DNA of 64,000 nucleotides from contig JAEPMA010000006.1 of NCBI GenBank assembly GCA_017644185.1, forward strand, positions 79,718 to 143,717, read 5' to 3'. This DNA comes from Rhodospirillales bacterium (GTDB lineage: Bacteria > Pseudomonadota > Alphaproteobacteria > Rhodospirillales > Casp-alpha2). This document shows, in pieces, positions 26,558-33,511 of this stretch. The notes under the pieces were generated by a model. It was not told the origin of the DNA, made no database searches, and worked only from the letters and a program-made list of their open reading frames with translations. The stretch's first letter is position 1. Each line of letters opens with the position of its first letter. Both the position numbers and the translations under genes were made by a program.

Positions 26558-26594
26558 GTCCGAGAGTCCCCGGTGACCGGCGGGCTCCATCACC
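26558..26594. repeat. Imperfect repeat shared with 28381-28416
   Basis: This intergenic stretch matches the coding stretch at 28381-28416 over about 37 bases. The shared blocks are GTCCGAGA, TCCCCGG and TGACCGGCGGGCTCCATCA, separated by one-base indels. Read on the minus strand both give the peptide MEPAGH. It may be a dispersed repeat or a remnant of a duplicated 3' coding segment. Confidence 0.5.
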
Positions 26595-26671
26595 TGTCTG
26601 ACGCATGAAAAAATCCCGCCGGTCCTTGCATAGCGCTCATAAGATTGGCGGCGGATACGCGGGAGGGTAGA

Positions 26672-27364
26672 GTGCGGGACATGATCGATTGGGAAAGATT
26701 GCGGGAAATTTCGAAGGCGATCCGCCGGAAGTGGAAACTGATCGCCGGGCTGTTGCTCGTCTATATGGTGCTGTTCACCGAGGTGAACCTGAACCCGGAC
26801 ATCGAAACCTATATGACGCCGGTGGTGACCGACGAGCAGGCTATGGCGGCGTCCGATGGCGGGGATTGGGAGACGGTCATCCGATTTGCAGCGCAGCGGG
26901 CCGTGAAAGGTGAGGTGGAGGCGCAGGCGCTTCTTGCCGATTTTTACGACCGGGGCATGCCGCCGCTGCATGTCGACCATTGCCGCGCCTTCGACTGGTA
27001 TGTAAAGGCGGGGCAGAATGGTGATTTAAAATCTCAGGCAGAGGTGGCTAAACGTCTGGCAAACACTTTTGGCGGTTATCAAGATATTCCTATTGGTTAC
27101 TTGTGGGCGGCGTATGCGCTCAGGGCAGGGTACAAACCGGCGCAGACCGTGATAGATATCTACTACAAAGACACGTTGTCGGAGAGCGATATGGCTAAAC
27201 TGGACCAATTGCTCCCCGACTGGAGTCCTACAGAAACCCGATTTGACGACCTGGTAAGCATGCCGGGAGTGCCGTTTGTCTCGGGTATTTTGGACGTATT
27301 TTTCCCTATTCGAAATTGCCTTGATCCAAACCTAATCCAGCATTTGATAAATGCACATCGTTAG
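26672..27364 (+). CDS. Sel1-like membrane-anchored protein, small
   Basis: About 230 residues: one membrane segment near the N-terminus (about 22-40), then a helical region with Sel1/TPR-like pairs (AQALLADFYDRGMPPL, AFDWYVKAGQNGDLKSQ and GYLWAAYALRAGYKP). GTG 26672 follows GGGAGGG by 4 bases; ATG 26681 is the alternative. From about 27000 to the end the DNA is clearly A+T-richer than its surroundings, with different codon choice, which suggests a recombinant or transferred 3' half. It converges on the next gene with the stop codons overlapping (27361-27364). Confidence 0.65.
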   Translation: MRDMIDWERLREISKAIRRKWKLIAGLLLVYMVLFTEVNLNPDIETYMTPVVTDEQAMAASDGGDWETVIRFAAQRAVKGEVEAQALLADFYDRGMPPLHVDHCRAFDWYVKAGQNGDLKSQAEVAKRLANTFGGYQDIPIGYLWAAYALRAGYKPAQTVIDIYYKDTLSESDMAKLDQLLPDWSPTETRFDDLVSMPGVPFVSGILDVFFPIRNCLDPNLIQHLINAHR

Positions 27365-29139
27365 CGCTGATCACGCCAATTATTTCTCCGTTCCAATTCG
27401 TCCACGTACGGCGACAACCAACTTTCCAACTGAGTTTGCTGCCCTGATGCATCGCGCACGGCACGGCTGACACCCGACATGATGTCCCCTTTCCCCCGAA
27501 GCACGCCTACTGCGTCCCTGACGAATTCGGCAGCGTTGGCGACGGGTTCGGTCGTTTTGATGCGCTGGATGGCGTCGTTTAGCTCCTCGTCCGACATGGA
27601 CCACAACTCAAGGCCCGGATTGGCAAGTGCAACAGCCCGTTTGCCGTTCAGTGCATTGAACAGTTGCGGATCGCGGTCGCGGAGATCGCCGAGGCGCTTT
27701 TCCAGCGCCTTCGTGCCTTCGCCGTCCAATTGCCGGAAGCGCTCCAGAAGGCGAAATGTTTCGATGTCTTCCGGTTTGATGCGCTCAGTCAGCTTCGGGT
27801 CGAGGTCCAGGTGATGGACGTAGAAATTGGCCTTGCCCTTGTCCGTCTGCGGCGGTGTGTCGCCCGCCTTGTAAGGCGGTATGTCACGATTTACCGAGGT
27901 GTCGGTGTCTGTCACCTGACGCTTTAAGTGTTCGTAGGTGTTCGGCTTGTCCTCGTCGTCGAATCCGGGGAACATGCGCTTGTTCTTTTCATACGGTGAT
28001 AATCCTTCATCCCAATCCCCGCCGTCGTCCGTGCCGGCCGAGAGTTGAGTGTCATGTGGGGTCATCGTCCCCGGATCATCGTCGAGTTTGTAGCTCGCGA
28101 CGGTCTGTCTGAGCCGATCGGCCTTTGCGTCCGACATGCGGACCGTGGTTTGGTCGAGCAGCGCCTTGCCCTGATCGGGATCGGTGGCTGCAGTTCGGTG
28201 GATCAGATCGGCGACCTCGTTGATCCCCGTGTCGCCGTAGTTCTCGGCGGCATCCGCCGTATAGACGGGCAGGTCGCCGACGCCGCCGATCCTGCCGAGC
28301 GCTTTGACCTGACGGTCGTTGGCGGCCGCCGCTTCGGCGCTCAGTGGTGCACGGCGCGCCGCTTGCACGATCTTGGCGTCGTCCGAGATCCCCGGATGAC
28401 CGGCGGGCTCCATCAACTTCTTAACCTTCGCAGTGAGCGCTTTGGCGAGCTTGTGCTGCTGCGCGACCTGCGCTTTCCGGGCATCTGCGGCTTCCTCGGC
28501 GTGCCAGCGTTGGACTCTCTCTGCCGTTTTTTGCCGTTCCCGCGCAACCTGGGCGCGTTCCTCGGCATGGCGGGCCTCAACCCGTGCTTCGGTTTTGGCG
28601 ATTTTTGCGGCATCGGCATTTTTCTTTTGGACATAGGCTGCGCTCTCTTTCGTGTTGCCGCCGCCCTCAAGCTCGTTCGGGCGATAGATCGGGGTCTGGC
28701 CATCGTTGCCGGATACGCGCGCGGCGAGACCCGGTGCCGGTGTGGGGGCCGGGGCGGGTTTCGGCGGCAAGGGGGGCGGGGCGGGGAGGTTGTGCGCCGC
28801 CGACGCGGGCGACGCCGCCGGACCGCCTGCGCCGCCGAAGGGATCGAGAGCGTTGGCCCCGCTGCGGGGCGGGTTCAGCCAGGGCGAATTCGACGGGTCG
28901 GGAAAGTCGTGCGGGTCGATGCGGAAATCGGACGGGTCGCCAGGTATGATGTTCACCCCCATGATCGGGTCGGCATGGGAATAGTCCGGTATGCCGGACG
29001 TGGAACTCGGCGCGGGAAAGGTGGCCGGTGCAGACACGGGTGCGGCGGGGGCCGCGCCTTGAATCTGGTCGGCGTGGGACGAGGCGGCCGGGGCCTTTGC
29101 GCCGGCGGTATCGGGTGTGGTGCTGGTGAAACTGCCCAT
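27361..29139 (-). CDS. Unidentified Pro/Ala-rich coiled-coil protein
   Basis: A 592-residue protein from ATG 29139, with AAGGAG 8 bases upstream. Layout: a Pro/Ala/Ser-rich disordered N-terminus (about 1-145, containing PIMGVNIIPGDPSDFRIDP and a run of PAPTPAP), a charged coiled coil (about 165-240, rich in Ala, Glu, Arg and Lys), a linker, then a globular-looking C-terminal part (about 420-592) with NFYVHHLDLDPKLTERI and a Trp near LELWSM. No signal peptide, membrane segment or known domain was recognised. The size and domain order recall secreted or scaffold proteins, but this is only an impression. Confidence 0.7.
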   Translation of the reverse strand: MGSFTSTTPDTAGAKAPAASSHADQIQGAAPAAPVSAPATFPAPSSTSGIPDYSHADPIMGVNIIPGDPSDFRIDPHDFPDPSNSPWLNPPRSGANALDPFGGAGGPAASPASAAHNLPAPPPLPPKPAPAPTPAPGLAARVSGNDGQTPIYRPNELEGGGNTKESAAYVQKKNADAAKIAKTEARVEARHAEERAQVARERQKTAERVQRWHAEEAADARKAQVAQQHKLAKALTAKVKKLMEPAGHPGISDDAKIVQAARRAPLSAEAAAANDRQVKALGRIGGVGDLPVYTADAAENYGDTGINEVADLIHRTAATDPDQGKALLDQTTVRMSDAKADRLRQTVASYKLDDDPGTMTPHDTQLSAGTDDGGDWDEGLSPYEKNKRMFPGFDDEDKPNTYEHLKRQVTDTDTSVNRDIPPYKAGDTPPQTDKGKANFYVHHLDLDPKLTERIKPEDIETFRLLERFRQLDGEGTKALEKRLGDLRDRDPQLFNALNGKRAVALANPGLELWSMSDEELNDAIQRIKTTEPVANAAEFVRDAVGVLRGKGDIMSGVSRAVRDASGQQTQLESWLSPYVDELERRNNWRDQR

Positions 29140-29166
29140 GAGATATCTCCTTTTCATCCGGACAAT

Positions 29167-29196
29167 AAAAAAGCGCGGCGGACAATCCGCGCGCGC
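29167..29196 (-). promoter_or_regulatory. Terminator-like hairpin in the leader of the 592-residue gene
   Basis: Bases 29173-29182 pair with 29186-29196: 10 bp, one bulged base at 29191 and a CAA loop. On the minus strand the stem is followed by six U (29172-29167), so it reads as an intrinsic terminator. It ends only 13 bases before the AAGGAG of the gene at 29139. Any transcript of that gene starting upstream must read through it, which suggests attenuation. Confidence 0.6.
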
Positions 29197-29223
29197 TCGC
29201 GTCGTTGCATGGTGGTTGAGGGG

Positions 29224-29288
29224 GCTGCCAGTCGAAGCTGCCAGTCGAAGCTGCCAGACGTGGTTGTCAGACGTGGCTGCCGACGGTG
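29224..29288. repeat. Five tandem 13-base repeats
   Basis: The units are GCTGCCAGTCGAA (29224-29236), an identical copy (29237-29249), GCTGCCAGACGTG (29250-29262), GTTGTCAGACGTG (29263-29275) and GCTGCCGACGGTG (29276-29288). The array lies in the leader/promoter region of the 592-residue gene, between two terminator-like hairpins. It could be a multi-site operator or slipped-strand expansion. Confidence 0.85.
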
Positions 29289-29296
29289 ATTTGGGA

Positions 29297-29335
29297 AACA
29301 AAAATCCCGGGATGCGGACAGACTCCGCCCCGGGA
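29297..29335 (-). terminator. Intrinsic terminator of the ABC-F/BtuF-like/MFS transcript
   Basis: Stem TCCCGGG...GCGGA (29305-29318) with TCCGCCCCGGGA (29324-29335), 12 bp with a 2-base bulge and a 5-base loop. On the minus strand it is followed by TTTTTGTTT. It lies about 95 bases after the MFS stop codon. Confidence 0.75.
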
Positions 29336-29430
29336 CTTAGCCGCACTTTAAAATTAAAATGAGACGAAAGTCAATCGCGAATTCCCGTAAAAGGAGTATC
29401 AGTTGATGCCCCGGAATGACGGTGGCCGGT

Positions 29431-30558
29431 TTATTGGCGCCGGCGGATGCGCCAGGCGATGATCATCCCGGTTCCGCCCAACACCGCCATGGCAAGATAG
29501 GCGTGCCCCTGATAGGCGTCGTAGAGATGCCCGGAAACGAAGCTCATCAAACCGACGCCCAGCCCGGAAACGACGAGGGCATAGACCGTCTGTGCGGTGG
29601 CGGAGACGTCTTCGGGCATGCGATCCGCGATGAAGTAGATCGCCCCCAGATGCGCCGCGCCGAAGGTGAAGGCGTGAAGGAGCTGCAACAGCACGATCAC
29701 TGCAAGTGCGTCGGTGTAGGCCGTCAGCCCCCACCTGATCAGACACGCGAGCCCGCCCAGCGCGATCAGCCGGGCCGGGCCGATTTTACGGATGGCGTCG
29801 GCGGCGAACACGAACAAGATGACCTCGGCGACGACGCCCTCCGCCCACAACAGGCCGATGACGCCTTCTTCCAATCCCATCCTGAGCCAGTTGAGCGTGC
29901 CGAAGCTGTAATAGAGCGCGTGCGAGCCCTGGACACACACTGTCGCCATGATGAACAGCAGGAACGTTTTGTCCTGGATCACCTGCCTGAAGGGCCTGGA
30001 TTCCGGCGCGGCTGGCTTGGAGCGGAAGTCGGGGATAAAGAGGGTGATCAAGACGACAAGGGCGAGCGCCACGGATATGGACGCCCAGATCGCGTCCGGG
30101 TCGGCGCCCTTTAAAAAGAACCCGATCCCCGATGCACCCGCGATGAACGTCAGCGACCCCCACAATCGGATGCGCCCGTAATTCAATGGCTGCGACCTGG
30201 CGCCTGTCATGGTCAAACTCTCACTCATCGGCATGAGAGGGCCGAACGTCCCCGCCGCGCAGGCTTGTAGCAGCAAGATCATCCAGAACTCATCGGCGAC
30301 GTAGAAGGGGAGGTAGAAGACGAACGCGGCGATGGCGAGGCAGATGATCGGGCGTCTGCGCTCGCCGGTTCTATCGGCGAAGCGTGCGATCTGCGGGGCG
30401 AGGAAAACCCGCACCAAACTGCCGCATGCGATGGTGAGGCCGATTTCGGTCGCGCTCAAACCCCGCGACTGCAGCCACACCGGCCAGAACGGCATCATGA
30501 TCCCGATGGCAAAAAAGATCCCGCCGTAGAGCGCCGACAGGCGTACGGTGGCGCTCAT
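29431..30558 (-). CDS. MFS transporter, HcaT / phenylpropionate-transporter-like
   Basis: A 375-residue, 12-segment MFS protein of the MFS_1_like family. The opening YGGIFFAIGIMMPFWPVWL (about 10-28), RFADRTGERR (about 59-68) and YGRIRLWGSLTFI (about 126-138) are typical of HcaT-type permeases. Substrate is unknown. Its ATG overlaps the stop of the BtuF-like gene by 4 bases (ATGA), so the two are coupled. Confidence 0.85.
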   Translation of the reverse strand: MSATVRLSALYGGIFFAIGIMMPFWPVWLQSRGLSATEIGLTIACGSLVRVFLAPQIARFADRTGERRRPIICLAIAAFVFYLPFYVADEFWMILLLQACAAGTFGPLMPMSESLTMTGARSQPLNYGRIRLWGSLTFIAGASGIGFFLKGADPDAIWASISVALALVVLITLFIPDFRSKPAAPESRPFRQVIQDKTFLLFIMATVCVQGSHALYYSFGTLNWLRMGLEEGVIGLLWAEGVVAEVILFVFAADAIRKIGPARLIALGGLACLIRWGLTAYTDALAVIVLLQLLHAFTFGAAHLGAIYFIADRMPEDVSATAQTVYALVVSGLGVGLMSFVSGHLYDAYQGHAYLAMAVLGGTGMIIAWRIRRRQ

Positions 30559-31382
30559 GATCCGATGCCGTCTGCGAAATTGCGGAGATACGTGAGGCCC
30601 CGGACAGCCCTCGACCCGTACCAGGACGTCATCTCGCCATCGATCAGGCGCGCCTTATGGGCGTGCGCCGGGAAGGTCTTTTCGAATTCGGCGATGTGGT
30701 CGTCTGTGAATGTGAAGGGCTCGGTCGAGAAAAGCACCAGATCGATATCTTTTAAGGTTCCGTCATCGATCTTCACTTCTGGATAGCGCGCCGCGTCGCC
30801 CCTAAGTAAAGGATCCGCGCCGGGTGTCGCGACCTTCCAGTTCACCAATTCCAACATGTTGGCGATGTAGGTGTCCGCCGAGATCGCCATCCATGGGTCT
30901 TTCCAGATCAGGTAGAGTGCGTTCTTCGTTGGATACGCGCCCGCGACGTCAAATGCCGCGCGCGCGGTTTTATACGCGGCGGCGTAGGCGGCGGCTTCCC
31001 CATCAGCGCCGAATGTGTGGCCGATCAGATGATAAAGTGCTGGGTTGTCGTCCGGATGCATGGGATGGGTGACGATGACGTCGATCCCCATACCGCTGAG
31101 TTCATCCGCCATCTCTTTCGGGTTTTCGTCGACGTTGACGAGGGCGTGGGTCGGGGCGAGATCGCGGACGCGGTCCATCTTGATCTTCTTGGTGCCGCCG
31201 ACACTGGGGATGCTCTCGATTTTGTTTGTCGGGTGGATGCAGAACTGCGTGCGTCCGACGAGGTGCTGGGCGAGACCGAGATCAAACATCAATTCGGTCA
31301 GGCTGGGCACCAGCGAAAGGACGCGGGCATCAGGCGCCGGTGCGTGCGTCTGACCCAGGTAATCGGCGGGGGTGTCGGGCAT
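30555..31382 (-). CDS. Helical-backbone metal receptor, BtuF-like, without signal peptide
   Basis: A 275-residue protein with the cobalamin/siderophore-binding fold: ARVLSLVPSLTELMFDLGL (about 19-37), GRTQFCIHP (about 43-51), the helical backbone region, and VNWKVATPGADPLLRGD (about 184-200). BtuF proteins normally carry a signal peptide, but this one starts directly in the domain and no hydrophobic N-terminus is present in or before the frame. A cytoplasmic binding role, or export by a partner, is possible. It is coupled to the MFS gene and follows the ABC-F gene by 6 bases. Confidence 0.82.
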   Translation of the reverse strand: MPDTPADYLGQTHAPAPDARVLSLVPSLTELMFDLGLAQHLVGRTQFCIHPTNKIESIPSVGGTKKIKMDRVRDLAPTHALVNVDENPKEMADELSGMGIDVIVTHPMHPDDNPALYHLIGHTFGADGEAAAYAAAYKTARAAFDVAGAYPTKNALYLIWKDPWMAISADTYIANMLELVNWKVATPGADPLLRGDAARYPEVKIDDGTLKDIDLVLFSTEPFTFTDDHIAEFEKTFPAHAHKARLIDGEMTSWYGSRAVRGLTYLRNFADGIGS

Positions 31383-31388
31383 GGGTTT

Positions 31389-33275
31389 TCACGCCGCGCC
31401 TTCGAGCGCTTCCTGCGCTTCGAGCCATTCGGTTTCGACCGCCGCGATCTGTTCCTTGATGTCGGCGTGTTTCAACTGAAGGTCCATCAGGTCGCGCGTC
31501 GAACCATTATAGACCGCGGGGTCGGCAAGGCGTGTCTCGAGGGCCGTTTTCTCGGCTTCGAGCTTCGCCATCCGGGTTTCCGCGTTCTTGACGGTCTTCC
31601 TCAGTGCCGCCGTGGCCTGGCGTTGTTCGGCGCGTTCCTTTCTTGCCTGCTTCTTGTTGTCGCGGCTGGTCTCGGGCTCCGTGCGTTCCTTGTCCGATTG
31701 CCGTCTGGCCCTTCGGGCGGCCTGCAACTCGGCGGCGTACTCGTCGAGCGATCCGTCATACGGTTTGCAGGTGCCGTCCGCGACCAGCCACAAGCGGTCG
31801 GCGACCAGCTCGATCAAATGCGCATCGTGACTGACGAGGATGACTGCACCCTCGAACGCGTTGAGCGCCTGCACCAGCGCTTCGCGGGCATCGACATCGA
31901 GGTGGTTGGTCGGTTCATCTAACAGAAGGATGTTCGGGCTGCCGCAGCTCATCAGCGCGAACAGCAGCCGCGCTTTCTCCCCACCCGACAGGCTTGCGAC
32001 CTGGGTGTCGGCCTTGTCGGACGAGAACCCGAACCGCCCCAAATGCGCCCGAACCTGGCTTTCTTTCTTGTCGGGTAAGGCGCGGGCGGCATGATCGTAG
32101 GGCGTCTCGTCGAGGTTGAGCTCGTCCGCCTGATGCTGCGCGAAGTACCCGACCTCCATCTTCGGCGCTTTGACGATCTTGCCGGCCTCGGGCATGAGCC
32201 GTTTGCTCAGCAGTTTGACGAGTGTCGACTTACCGTTGCCGTTGGCGCCAATCAATGCGATGCGGTCGTCGGGGTCGATCCGGAGGTCGAGTTTCCTCAG
32301 AATTGGTTTTTCCGGCTCGTAACCGACCGATACGTCCTGAATCGCCATCAATGGCGGCGGCGGCGGGTCGATGTCGGGGAAGTTGAAGGTGATCGATGCG
32401 TCTTCGATGGCGGCGGCGATGGGTTCCATCCGGTCCAGCATCTTGAGGCGGCTTTGCGCCTGACGGGCCTTGGTCGCCTTGGCGCGGAAGCGATCGACGA
32501 AGCTCTGGATGCGGGCGCGTTCGGCTTCTTGCTTCTCGCGCTGTTTCGACTGATGTTCCAGTCGCTCGCGCCGGGTTCGCTCAAACCGGTCGTAGTTGCC
32601 GGCGTAGCGGGTCAGTTTGAACTCCGATAGATGCACAATGCCGTCGACGACTTCGTTCAGGAAGCGGCGGTCGTGCGAGATGACCAGAAGCGTGCCGTTC
32701 CACCCCTTAAGATATTGCTCGAGCCATAAAGCGGCTTCGAGGTCGAGGTGGTTGGTTGGCTCATCCAACAAAAGAAAATCAGGACGCGCGAACAGGACCG
32801 CAGCGAGGGCGACCCGCATCCTCCAGCCCCCTGAATAGTCCGAGCACGGGCGTTGTTGTGCCGTCTCGTCGAAGCCGAGGCCCGCCAGAATACGGGCCGC
32901 GCGGGCGGGCGCACGTTCGGCGTCGATGTCGGCCAGGCGGGTGTGGACTTCGGCGATGCGCATCGGGTCGGTTGCGGTTTCCGCTTCCGCCAAAAGTTGG
33001 GCCCGTTCCTTGTCAGCAGCGAGCACCGTATCGATCAGGGATGTCGCCCCCGAAGGCGCCTCCTGCGCGACCTGGCCCATCCTGAGACCCTTCTGCATCT
33101 GGATATCGCCGTCGTCGGGCTGAATGTCGCCGGAAATCAGACGGAAAAGCGTGGTCTTGCCAGTGCCGTTACGGCCGACGAGCCCCAGCTTCTGTCCGCG
33201 CTCGATGCTTAGCGATGCTTTCTCGAGCAGCGTCCGCCCGGCAATCCGATAGGTGATGTCCTGAATGCTCAACAT
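31389..33275 (-). CDS. ABC-F family ATPase (YheS/Uup-like)
   Basis: ABC-F proteins are soluble twin-ATPases acting on ribosomes. From ATG 33275 the protein has 628 residues: Walker A GRNGTGKTT (about 34-42) and GANGNGKST (about 337-345), a signature LSGGEKARLL (about 426-435) in the second half and YSGGWRMRV in the first. A charged linker (about 235-275) joins them and a C-terminal coiled coil (about 545-625) follows. No membrane segment is present. Whether it protects against antibiotics or tunes translation cannot be told. Confidence 0.9.
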   Translation of the reverse strand: MLSIQDITYRIAGRTLLEKASLSIERGQKLGLVGRNGTGKTTLFRLISGDIQPDDGDIQMQKGLRMGQVAQEAPSGATSLIDTVLAADKERAQLLAEAETATDPMRIAEVHTRLADIDAERAPARAARILAGLGFDETAQQRPCSDYSGGWRMRVALAAVLFARPDFLLLDEPTNHLDLEAALWLEQYLKGWNGTLLVISHDRRFLNEVVDGIVHLSEFKLTRYAGNYDRFERTRRERLEHQSKQREKQEAERARIQSFVDRFRAKATKARQAQSRLKMLDRMEPIAAAIEDASITFNFPDIDPPPPPLMAIQDVSVGYEPEKPILRKLDLRIDPDDRIALIGANGNGKSTLVKLLSKRLMPEAGKIVKAPKMEVGYFAQHQADELNLDETPYDHAARALPDKKESQVRAHLGRFGFSSDKADTQVASLSGGEKARLLFALMSCGSPNILLLDEPTNHLDVDAREALVQALNAFEGAVILVSHDAHLIELVADRLWLVADGTCKPYDGSLDEYAAELQAARRARRQSDKERTEPETSRDNKKQARKERAEQRQATAALRKTVKNAETRMAKLEAEKTALETRLADPAVYNGSTRDLMDLQLKHADIKEQIAAVETEWLEAQEALEGAA

Positions 33276-33394
33276 GGCGCGGGTCTTAGCACGCGCCACG
33301 TGCCTTCAAAAGCGTTCAGTAAGCACCGGCTATCCGGTTGCCGTGCTTAGAAGCCATCTGACGGGCCACCGAGGGGATACCGAACGTACGTACT

Positions 33395-33430
33395 ATGCAC
33401 AACTATCCATACCGGCGCGTTGTTGTGCAT
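33395..33430. promoter_or_regulatory. Inverted repeat upstream of the histidine kinase
   Basis: ATGCACAAC (33395-33403) and GTTGTGCAT (33422-33430) are perfect 9-base inverted arms spaced 18 bases. CTATAAAAA follows at once. The size fits a dimeric regulator site for the kinase gene (33512) or, in the other direction, the ABC-F gene. The rest of the 33276-33511 gap shows only a small AAGCAC/GTGCTT stem (33321-33348). Confidence 0.45.
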
Positions 33431-33511
33431 CTATAAAAACGGCGGTATTTCGCGACTGAAGTGATGAATATCATTTCGCATCGCCGGGTTCGAGATACTC
33501 TTTGAAATTCA

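Noticed and set aside
26672..29139. Toxin-immunity pair of the Sel1-like and the 592-residue protein
   Set aside because: The genes are convergent, not co-directional, and no toxin domain or secretion marker is visible; noted only as speculation.
28045..29289. A 414-codon open frame on the plus strand opposite the unknown 592-residue gene
   Set aside because: Gly/Arg/Val-rich translation without motif. The minus-strand frame has a proper AAGGAG and a coiled coil. Since neither has a known homologue, this is the least certain of the strand decisions.
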